DNA of 6,481 nt from positions 1 through 6,481 of the forward strand of contig JAJFMI010000188.1 of NCBI GenBank assembly GCA_021772235.1, in the 5' to 3' direction. Origin of the DNA: Chlamydiota bacterium. GTDB taxonomy: Bacteria; Chlamydiota; Chlamydiia; Chlamydiales; JAJFMI01. Below are positions 1 to 6,028 of this stretch, piece after piece. A program made the translations under genes and the position numbers. The notes below the pieces were generated by a model. The model searched no databases. It had not been told where the DNA came from and was given only the letters and a program-made list of their open reading frames with translations. Positions within the stretch are counted from its first letter, which is position 1, and each line of letters starts with the position of its first letter.

Positions 1-2515
1 CGATTTCACGGATGAGTTTTTTTGCATCTACGCCTTTGCTTGTTAAATCAGGCGATACTTTTAGCAGCAGTTGGCAGCGCCCTTCAATTTCCGCCGCAAG
101 CAAGATCACACCCGATTTGATCTGTCCCATGAGATCATTGCCAAAGGTTGCCATCTCATCTGGAGTGAGATCAACTTTAGCAGTTAATAGCTGGATGTTA
201 CCCGCTGTTTCCACACGCGATTTTAGCTCTTTGGCAAGCTCTTTGATGTGCGAAGAACGCATCTGCTTATAACTCTTTTTCAATGCGGTTAACTCAGCAA
301 GCAAGTTGTCAGTACGTTCAAGCAATTTTTCAGGTTTACAACCCAATTTTTCGGCTAGGTCGCAAAGCTTGAACTCCTTATCGTAAGCAAAACTTTCGGC
401 TAAAAGGCCGCAAGAAGCTTCAATACGACGAATGCCAGCACCGACGCTTAACTCTTTTGTAATGCGGAAATAACCAAGAGAGCCGAGGCGATCGATATGC
501 GTACCACCGCAGAGCTCTTTAGAATATTCGCCCAGCGTAACAACGCGCACGCTCTTGCCATACTTTTCGCCAAAGATCTGTTTAATCTCTTTGCGCTTTT
601 GCGCCTCATCAAAAGTGATCTCTTCCGTTTCAACAGGAAGGTTTTCGCGAATTTTCGCATTGACGAGTTCTTCTACGGTGCGCAATTCATCCGGAGTCAC
701 TTGTTTGTGATGAGAAAAGTCAAAACGTAAATGATCGGGAGCGACAAGCGAGCCTTTTTGTTCTGCGTGTTCGCCTAAAACTTGCTGCAGTGCCCAATGC
801 ACCAAATGCGTCGCGCTATGATGAGCCGCAATGCGTTTTCTGCGCCTGCAATCCACCTCTGCTTTTACCGGTTCGCCCTGCAAAATGACGCCACTTTTCA
901 ATTTCCCGCGATGCAGTGTCAATCCAGGATAGGGCGAAATGGTATCTTCTACAAAAAAGTGCGCTCCCTTGTGAACAAGCTCTCCGGTGTCACCAATTTG
1001 GCCCCCTTTTTCTGCGTAGAAAGGTGTCTCATCTAAAACGATCGCTGCTTGCGCGCCCTCTTCTAAAGTGTCGACAAGTTTGCCATCAACAAAAATGCCT
1101 GTGATACTTGCCTCAACTGCCACTTGATCATAACCAACAAATTGTGTCGCGCCCTCATTTTCTACAAACGATTTATAAGTGCCTTCATCAACGGCCTGGC
1201 CTTCCACTTTATTCGCTTTGCGTGAACGATCTTTTGCCTGTTTTTCCAAAAGCTCATAAGAATCTAAGTTGACAGTGAGCTCCTGATCTTTAGCAATGAG
1301 GATGATCTCCTCAATGGGAAATCCGTAAGTGTCCTTTAGCTTAAACGCCTCTTCACCCGTGATCGCACGCTCTTTGCGCGTTTCGGCTTTTTCGATAATT
1401 TGTGAAAGAATGCCGCCGCCGCGTTTTAGCGTTTTGGCAAAACTCTCCTCTTCACGCTGCAAAATTTCTATTGTTCGTGCCTCATGCGTTTTAAGCTCAG
1501 GAAATTCCTCGCCCATGAGTTTTGCAAGTGTGGGTACAAGTTTTCCTAGGAAAGGTTCTTTTAACCCCAAACGCTTGGAGTAGCGCACTGCGCGGCGCAA
1601 AATTTTGCGCAGCACATAGCCGCGCTCGACATTACTTGGCTCTGCGCCGTCGGCGATAGCAAAACATAAAGTGCGAATGTGATCAGCGACAACATGAAAT
1701 GCGGGAGCGAGGTGTTTATCTTGGGGCTCATATTTTTTTCCGGAGAGATCTTCAACCTGAGCAATGATTGTGCGTAAGACATCCGTCTCAAAAACTGAAT
1801 TGTAACCTTTGAGAAACATGGAAACGCGCTCTAAACCGGCGCCCGTGTCGACAGATTGTTGCGGTAGAGGGGTCATCTTGCCCGACTTGTCTCGATTGGA
1901 TTCCATGAAAACGAGATTCCAAAACTCGGGGAAACGCTCACCCGTAGTATCGCTAAGAGGATCGTTGCCATTGCCAAATTCAGGACCGCGATCAAAAAGA
2001 AGTTCTGAGCAGGGGCCGCAGGGGCCGACATCGCCCATCGACCAGAAATTTTCGTTAGCGTCCATGCGAACCAAACGCTCATCGCCAATCAACTCCTTCC
2101 AAATCTCGTAACTCTCATCATCCTCTTCATAGACAGAAACCCAAATGCGTTTTGGATCAAAGCCAAAAACTTCTGTGGTGAGCTCCCAAGAGAAGGCGAT
2201 CGCTTCCTTTTTGAAATAGTCGCCAAAGCTAAAGTTGCCGAGCATCTCAAAAAATGTCATATGACGCGCCGTAAAACCAACATTATCAAGATCGTTATGC
2301 TTGCCACCGACGCGGACACATTTTTGCGACGTCGTGGCGCGTTTATATTCGCGCGTCGCTTTGCCTAAAAAGACATCTTTAAACTGATTCATACCCGCAT
2401 TGGTAAATAAAAGCGTCGGATCGTCGTGTGGCACGACGGGTGAGGAGGTGACGATTTCATGCTTCCGGTCGGCAAAGTATTGCAAAAATTTTTTTCGTAT
2501 TTGGGCTGTATCCAT
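1..2515 (-). CDS. alaS: Alanyl-tRNA synthetase, C-terminus cut by the window edge
   Basis: This cytoplasmic class II aminoacyl-tRNA synthetase attaches alanine to tRNA-Ala and hydrolyses mischarged Ser- or Gly-tRNA-Ala. The frame is open for 838 codons without a stop. The catalytic core comes first: motif 1 region around residues 20-51 (DPTLLFTNAGMNQFKD), motif 2 around 79-101 (TFFEMLGNFSFGDYF), a GPCGPCSE segment at 164-171, and motif 3 at 223-230 (DTGAGLER). The tRNA-recognition helical region follows (RGYVLRKILRRAVRY, 298-312). The editing domain has both metal-binding pairs, H566/H570 in HHSATH and C669/H673 in CGGTH. A coiled-coil-like stretch (about 730-770) leads into the DHHA1-like C-Ala domain. 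The family is about 875 residues, so roughly 40 are missing at the left edge, including the usual glycine-rich motif. ATG at 2515 is the only usable start: an in-frame TGA lies nine codons upstream with no ATG, GTG or TTG between. No Shine-Dalgarno sequence precedes it. It is divergent from tkt. Identification is secure. Confidence 0.97.
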   Translation of the reverse strand, partial: MDTAQIRKKFLQYFADRKHEIVTSSPVVPHDDPTLLFTNAGMNQFKDVFLGKATREYKRATTSQKCVRVGGKHNDLDNVGFTARHMTFFEMLGNFSFGDYFKKEAIAFSWELTTEVFGFDPKRIWVSVYEEDDESYEIWKELIGDERLVRMDANENFWSMGDVGPCGPCSELLFDRGPEFGNGNDPLSDTTGERFPEFWNLVFMESNRDKSGKMTPLPQQSVDTGAGLERVSMFLKGYNSVFETDVLRTIIAQVEDLSGKKYEPQDKHLAPAFHVVADHIRTLCFAIADGAEPSNVERGYVLRKILRRAVRYSKRLGLKEPFLGKLVPTLAKLMGEEFPELKTHEARTIEILQREEESFAKTLKRGGGILSQIIEKAETRKERAITGEEAFKLKDTYGFPIEEIILIAKDQELTVNLDSYELLEKQAKDRSRKANKVEGQAVDEGTYKSFVENEGATQFVGYDQVAVEASITGIFVDGKLVDTLEEGAQAAIVLDETPFYAEKGGQIGDTGELVHKGAHFFVEDTISPYPGLTLHRGKLKSGVILQGEPVKAEVDCRRRKRIAAHHSATHLVHWALQQVLGEHAEQKGSLVAPDHLRFDFSHHKQVTPDELRTVEELVNAKIRENLPVETEEITFDEAQKRKEIKQIFGEKYGKSVRVVTLGEYSKELCGGTHIDRLGSLGYFRITKELSVGAGIRRIEASCGLLAESFAYDKEFKLCDLAEKLGCKPEKLLERTDNLLAELTALKKSYKQMRSSHIKELAKELKSRVETAGNIQLLTAKVDLTPDEMATFGNDLMGQIKSGVILLAAEIEGRCQLLLKVSPDLTSKGVDAKKLIREI

Positions 2516-2523
2516 AAAAAATG

Positions 2524-2553
2524 TAGATTTTGTAGTGATGTATCATGTATAAA
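2524..2553 (+). promoter_or_regulatory. Candidate promoter for tkt
   Basis: TATAAA at 2548-2553 matches five of six -10 consensus positions. With an 18-base spacer, the -35 position holds TAGATT (2524-2529), a poor three-of-six match. The predicted start near 2560 leaves a leader of about 26 nt containing the ribosome-binding site. TACTAT at 2565-2570 is a competing -10 candidate. The AT-rich context makes chance matches likely. Confidence 0.3.
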
Positions 2554-2580
2554 AATAGACGTTTTACTATAGAAAGGCAA
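2552..2580 (-). promoter_or_regulatory. Candidate sigma-70-type promoter for alaS
   Basis: On the minus strand, TTGCCT (plus-strand 2575-2580) and TATTTT (plus-strand 2552-2557) are separated by 17 bases. Each matches four of six consensus positions. Transcription would begin near 2545, giving a leader of about 30 nt. The -35 box would overlap the tkt ribosome-binding site. This is a motif match only; TATACA slightly downstream is an alternative -10 without a good -35. Confidence 0.3.
2573..2577 (+). promoter_or_regulatory. Ribosome-binding site of tkt
   Basis: AAAGG lies 8 bases before the ATG at 2586. This is normal spacing and supports that start. It is the only ordinary ATG-plus-Shine-Dalgarno combination in the window: alaS and hemG lack a Shine-Dalgarno sequence and the last gene uses TTG. 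Confidence 0.65.
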
Positions 2581-2585
2581 GCCCC

Positions 2586-4577
2586 ATGGATCAAGAATTA
2601 AAAAAAGAATTAGAGAAAATCGCAACGACTATTCGTGGACTCTCCATTGAGGGAGTAGAAAAGGCCAACTCGGGTCACCCGGGCATGCCGCTAGGCTGCG
2701 CGGAAATCGGCGCTTACCTCTATGGTCACTTAATGCGCCACAATCCGAAAAATCCCGATTGGGTCGGTCGAGATCGCTTGGTCCTTTCTGCAGGACATGG
2801 TTCGATGTGGCTCTATTCTTGTTTGCATTTAGCCGGTTTCGATCTGCCGATGGACGAGCTAAAAAACTTTCGCCAGCTCCACTCAAAAACTCCTGGTCAC
2901 CCTGAATTCCATATGACACCTGGAGTCGAAGCGACAACAGGCCCTCTTGGCCAAGGAATTGGCAACGCCGTTGGACAAGCTCTCGGAATGAAAATTTTAG
3001 CCGAAAAATTCAATACGGAAAAATTCACCCTTTTTAATAATAAAGTTTACTGCCTTTGTGGCGATGGCTGTCTAATGGAAGGCATATCGCATGAGGCGTG
3101 TAGTTTAGCTGGGCACCTTGGCCTCGACAATTTCATCCTCATCTTTGATTCCAATAAAATTACCCTTGATGGACCTCTCGCACAGTCCGGCTCAGAAGAT
3201 ACCGCTGCGCGCTTTAAAGCTTACGGCTTTGATGTATTTGAGATGGAAGCAAATGATATTCAGCAAGTCGACCGTTGCTTAAGTCAAGTACAAAGCAGTC
3301 AGCAAAAGCCGACGCTTGTGATTGCGCACACAACAATTGGATTTGGATCGCCAAATAAAGCGGACTCGCATAAAGTACACGGCTCGCCACTTGGACCTGA
3401 AGAGATAAAACTGACAAAAGAAGCCCTCGGTATTCCTGAAGAAGATTTTTATGTACCGGGAAGCGTCATTACGTTTTTCGAAGAGAAACAGAAGCGCGAC
3501 CTGCAAGCCGAAGGAGAGTGGAATCAGATGTTTGCTGCCTGGAAAACCGAAAATCCAGAGCTTGCAAAAGAGTTCGATGCGATGATCAACCGTACTATTC
3601 CTGATTCTCTTGAAAAAGAACTCGCTGATTTAGAAATGGGAAAAGATTCTATCGCCGGGCGTAGCGCTTCAAACAAAGTCCTGCAAAAATTGGGCGAAGC
3701 ACTGCCATTTCTCTACGGAGGATCAGCTGATCTTTCCGGCTCAGACAAAACAATGATGGAGACCTATCCGCTTATTGCCCCTCACGATTTTAAAGGCCGC
3801 AATATTAAGTATGGCGTGCGTGAATTTGGCATGGCTGCCATCGCAGCCGGACTTTTTCAAACGCATATGATTCTGCCATTTGTAGGCACATTCCTTACGT
3901 TTTCCGATTACATGCGCAACGCCGTGCGTCTTGCCGCACTTTCCGGTTACCACACATTTTATCAATTTACCCACGACTCCATCTTCCTTGGAGAAGATGG
4001 CCCGACACACCAATCTGTGGAACATTTTGCCGCTCTTAGAGCTATTCCTAAACTCCACGTTTTCCGCCCTGCAGATAGCTGGGAAGTCAAAGCGAGCTGG
4101 TGGGCGATGTTGAAATACCAAGGCCCCTCTGCGATTATTCTTTCCAGGCAAAATCTTCCAGAGCTTTCACAATCACGCGCACTCTCCTTTGAAAATGGCG
4201 TAGGTCGCGGCGGTTATATTCTGAAAAAAGAAAAAGACCAAGCGGATTACTGTCTTATCGCAACCGGTTCAGAAGTCTCATTAGCGCTTGATACAGCAAC
4301 AGCCTTAGAGCGCCAAGGAAAACAAGTCCGTGTTGTTTCTATGCCTTGCATGGATCTTTTTGCAACCCAGCCGAAAGAGTACATCGACAGCGTACTTGGA
4401 GGAAACGTAGGTAAACGCGTTTCTATCGAAGCGGGCATTGCGCAAGGCTGGCATCGCTGGATCGGCCCAGATGGCATCACAATTTGTATGGAAGGCTTTG
4501 GTGAATCTGCCCCGGCAAGTGATCTTGCCCAAGAGTTTGGCTTTACCGTCGATGCGATCCTAAATCGTCTGCATTAA
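2586..4577 (+). CDS. tkt: Transketolase
   Basis: This cytoplasmic thiamine-diphosphate enzyme moves two-carbon ketol units between sugar phosphates in the non-oxidative pentose phosphate pathway, linking ribose-5-phosphate and erythrose-4-phosphate supply to glycolysis. The 663 residues match the usual full length. The N-terminal cofactor domain shows H31 in SGHPGMPLG, H71 in SAGHGSMW, the GPLGQG turn (119-124), and the metal/diphosphate motif GDGCLMEG (159-166, D160) ending in DSNKITLDG with N190. H266 lies in SHKVHG. The middle domain has R359, S386, the catalytic glutamate E413 in VREFGMA, H463 and the GEDGPTHQ motif (469-476), and R521 in SRQNLP for phosphate binding. The C-terminal domain ends with the usual GFGESAPAS (637-645) and FGFTV. 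All expected active-site residues are present. The start is supported by AAAGG 8 bases upstream. The hemG start follows 30 bases after the stop. I see no obvious terminator other than the inverted repeat at the hemG start. Confidence 0.97.
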   Translation: MDQELKKELEKIATTIRGLSIEGVEKANSGHPGMPLGCAEIGAYLYGHLMRHNPKNPDWVGRDRLVLSAGHGSMWLYSCLHLAGFDLPMDELKNFRQLHSKTPGHPEFHMTPGVEATTGPLGQGIGNAVGQALGMKILAEKFNTEKFTLFNNKVYCLCGDGCLMEGISHEACSLAGHLGLDNFILIFDSNKITLDGPLAQSGSEDTAARFKAYGFDVFEMEANDIQQVDRCLSQVQSSQQKPTLVIAHTTIGFGSPNKADSHKVHGSPLGPEEIKLTKEALGIPEEDFYVPGSVITFFEEKQKRDLQAEGEWNQMFAAWKTENPELAKEFDAMINRTIPDSLEKELADLEMGKDSIAGRSASNKVLQKLGEALPFLYGGSADLSGSDKTMMETYPLIAPHDFKGRNIKYGVREFGMAAIAAGLFQTHMILPFVGTFLTFSDYMRNAVRLAALSGYHTFYQFTHDSIFLGEDGPTHQSVEHFAALRAIPKLHVFRPADSWEVKASWWAMLKYQGPSAIILSRQNLPELSQSRALSFENGVGRGGYILKKEKDQADYCLIATGSEVSLALDTATALERQGKQVRVVSMPCMDLFATQPKEYIDSVLGGNVGKRVSIEAGIAQGWHRWIGPDGITICMEGFGESAPASDLAQEFGFTVDAILNRLH

Positions 4578-4590
4578 GAAATAAATAAAA

Positions 4591-4599
4591 TGCTATAAC
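4591..4599 (+). promoter_or_regulatory. Extended -10 element just upstream of hemG
   Basis: TGC followed by TATAAC gives a TGn extended -10 with five of six hexamer matches. There is no convincing -35 at 16-18 bases upstream, which extended -10 promoters tolerate. Transcription normally begins about 7 bases past the hexamer, near 4606, almost on the A of the hemG ATG at 4608. A transcript from here would be leaderless or nearly so. This is inference from spacing. Confidence 0.45.
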
Positions 4600-4622
4600 T
4601 CCAATTTATGAAGATTGGAGTT
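4597..4622 (+). repeat. Inverted repeat with the hemG start codon in its loop
   Basis: AACTCCAAT (4597-4605) is exactly complementary to ATTGGAGTT (4614-4622). Two further pairs inward (T4606-G4613 as G-U, T4607-A4612) extend the RNA stem to 11 pairs and leave a four-base loop, ATGA (4608-4611), that contains the hemG start codon. The 3' arm runs into TTTT (4621-4624), so on a tkt read-through transcript it could act as a weak terminator or hide the hemG start. The repeat is certain; its function is not. Confidence 0.6.
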
Positions 4623-5933
4623 TTAGGTAGTGGAATTGCGGGCCTGTCGTTGGCGTATTACTTGCGCAAGAAATGGCCCGATTGTGAAATCACATTAGTG
4701 GATCAGGCAGAACGTGCTGGTGGTGCGCTTTCGTCTGTTGAGGAAAGTGATTTTTTCTTTTCGCAAGGGCCTTCTATTTTCTATACGAAGAGATCGTTTC
4801 CGCTTATCCAGTTGATTAAAGATTTGGGGCTTGAAAGTGAAGTGATCTCTTATGCGCCTGCCAATTTTAAGCGCTATTTCTGGCTTGATGAACGTTTGCA
4901 AACTTTTACTTATAATCCTTTTGCTCTGTTTTACTCCTCTCTTTCGCGTGCTATTTACAGCGGACTGCTGAGCGAATGGAAACAGCCCAAAAATGAAGAT
5001 GATGAGAGTGTATATGCTTTTGGTTCCAGACGTTTTGGGCGTGGGTCAATGGAAAAAGTTTTAGAACCGATGATGTTGAGTGCGCATGCAGGAGATGTGC
5101 GTAATCTTTCAGCCTGGGTGACGCTACGTCGTTTTAAACAGCTTGAAAAAGATTTTGGGTCAATCACCCGGGGGATGCGCTTGCGCCGAGAAGACCAAGG
5201 ACATTGTCCCATCGATGCAATTGAGCAGAGCGATCTTTTTACTCTTCGCGGAGGCATGAGTGCTCTTATCGAGCCTCTTCTAAAAGTAGCGCAAGTGCAA
5301 TTTAAAGGTGGTACATCTGTGCAAGCCATTTCTCCCGATGGCTCTGTATTGACAAATCAGGGGAAGTTGGGATTTGATCGCGTATTTTCTACCCTGCCCC
5401 TACCTTCACTCGCAAATGCGGTTGATCATCCGGAAATGGCAAATTTTGCCAGCAGCTCTAGAATGACGGGGCTGATTACAGTGAATTTGGGTTATACAGA
5501 ACCTGTTTTGAAGAAAAAAGGCATTGGCTATTTTGTCCCTACACTCGAGCGAGACGATTGTTTAAATGCCATCTTTGATTCCCATATTTTTCCTCAGCAA
5601 AATAAGCAGGAAGGGCAAACGCGATTGACATACACGCTAGGAGGAGCGCTTCATCCCGAATTTTTTGAGCTTTCAGATGAGGAAATTCTTATGCGTGTTT
5701 ATGGTTGCGCTCATAGACATTTGGGAATAGGTGTTAAACCAGATGTGGCAATTATCAAACGCTATCCCAATTCACAAATTGAATATTGTGTGGGCTATAA
5801 TGAGAAACTGCAACAGTTGCAAAACGTTCTTCAGGAACAATATCCGCAGCTCACATTAGCTGGCGCGGTTTTGGGTCAATCCACTGTCAATGATTTAATT
5901 GAAAAATCTATCGAAATTACAGAAAAAGCATGA
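4608..5933 (+). CDS. hemG: Protoporphyrinogen oxidase, HemY-type FAD-dependent (chlamydial hemG)
   Basis: The likely reaction is FAD-dependent oxidation of protoporphyrinogen IX to protoporphyrin IX, the step before iron insertion in heme synthesis. Coproporphyrinogen oxidase activity (CgoX) cannot be excluded from sequence alone. The 441 residues begin with a Rossmann FAD motif GSGIAG (7-12), D32 at the end of strand 2, and R36/GG38-39 (AERAGG). The PPO signatures follow: GPSIFYTKRSFPL (54-66), then RRFGRGSMEKVLEP (141-154) with SAHAGDVRNLS (158-168), then the LRGGMSALIE segment (213-222). The C-terminal FAD segment reads LAGAVLGQSTVNDLIEKS (417-434), which departs from the usual G-x-G-x-x-D-C-I pattern. 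No signal peptide or transmembrane helix is visible; the family is soluble or peripheral at the inner membrane. ATG at 4608 is forced: an in-frame TAA lies at 4596-4598 and any later start would remove the FAD motif. There is no Shine-Dalgarno sequence. The family is clear; the precise substrate is less so. Confidence 0.9.
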   Translation: MKIGVLGSGIAGLSLAYYLRKKWPDCEITLVDQAERAGGALSSVEESDFFFSQGPSIFYTKRSFPLIQLIKDLGLESEVISYAPANFKRYFWLDERLQTFTYNPFALFYSSLSRAIYSGLLSEWKQPKNEDDESVYAFGSRRFGRGSMEKVLEPMMLSAHAGDVRNLSAWVTLRRFKQLEKDFGSITRGMRLRREDQGHCPIDAIEQSDLFTLRGGMSALIEPLLKVAQVQFKGGTSVQAISPDGSVLTNQGKLGFDRVFSTLPLPSLANAVDHPEMANFASSSRMTGLITVNLGYTEPVLKKKGIGYFVPTLERDDCLNAIFDSHIFPQQNKQEGQTRLTYTLGGALHPEFFELSDEEILMRVYGCAHRHLGIGVKPDVAIIKRYPNSQIEYCVGYNEKLQQLQNVLQEQYPQLTLAGAVLGQSTVNDLIEKSIEITEKA

Positions 5934-5952
5934 CTATCGTATAGAATGATAC

Positions 5953-5978
5953 AATTATTATTTTAATAGTTTGTTTTT
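5953..5978 (+). terminator. Weak AT-only hairpin with T-run after hemG
   Basis: AATTATTA (5953-5960) and TAATAGTT (5964-5971) can pair over 8 positions with one G-U and a TTT loop. A run of five T (5974-5978) follows two bases later. With no G-C pairs the stem is weak, so this is at best a poor intrinsic terminator for hemG. AT-rich sequence readily produces such patterns by chance. Confidence 0.22.
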
Positions 5979-5986
5979 CCAATTTG

Positions 5987-5995
5987 TGATAAAAT
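5987..5995 (+). promoter_or_regulatory. Extended -10 element upstream of the CysJ-like gene
   Basis: TGA followed by TAAAAT forms a TGn extended -10 with five of six hexamer matches. No good -35 is seen at normal spacing (TAGTTT at 5967-5972 is weak). Transcription would start near 6002 and give a leader of about 24 nt, just long enough for the GGGAG ribosome-binding site of the TTG start at 6026. Confidence 0.4.
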
Positions 5996-6013
5996 AAATC
6001 TTTGCAATTAATT

Positions 6014-6028
6014 GGGAGAGTAAGCTTG
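6014..6028 (+). promoter_or_regulatory. Ribosome-binding site that selects the TTG start of the CysJ-like gene
   Basis: GGGAG (6014-6018) lies 7 bases before TTG at 6026. The frame is open back to a TAA at 5990-5992 and contains no ATG or GTG before the hydrophobic segment. The other upstream TTG, at 6002, has no ribosome-binding site. A competing choice is GTG at 6122 with AGGA (6110-6113) 8 bases before it; it would remove the hydrophobic N-terminus. Confidence 0.5.

Larger units (their letters stand above)
2516..2585. promoter_or_regulatory. Divergent alaS/tkt intergenic control region
   Basis: These 70 AT-rich bases separate two divergently transcribed genes and must hold the start signals of both unless transcription reads in from elsewhere. 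Visible small structures are a direct repeat of ATGTAT (2538-2543 and 2545-2550), a repeated TGTAG (2522-2526 and 2531-2535), and a short near-palindrome TGATGTATCA (2536-2545). None is long enough to be called an operator. Candidate promoters are listed separately. They overlap, so the two transcripts may compete for polymerase; that is inference. Confidence 0.6.

Noticed and set aside
2008..2030. A tandem repeat of GCAGGGGCC-like units
   Set aside because: It encodes the GPCGPC motif of AlaRS on the minus strand, a normal family feature rather than a repeat element.
12..2111. Several plus-strand and off-frame open frames of 60-100 codons across the left third of the window
   Set aside because: All lie antisense to or out of frame with alaS, whose minus-strand frame is continuous and shows every family motif. 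Their translations show no domain-like features.
2389..2625. A 78-codon minus-strand frame with a hydrophobic start, spanning the alaS/tkt spacer
   Set aside because: It overlaps the alaS 5' end in another frame and the tkt start on the other strand. The hydrophobic look comes from AT-rich sequence, and the rest is unlike a real protein.
3741..4151. A 136-codon minus-strand frame inside tkt
   Set aside because: It lies fully antisense to conserved transketolase sequence that encodes active-site motifs, and the translation resembles no protein I recognise.
5934..5944. CTAT-CGT-ATAG inverted repeat directly after the hemG stop
   Set aside because: A four-pair stem with a three-base loop and no T-run is too short to be a terminator or an operator.
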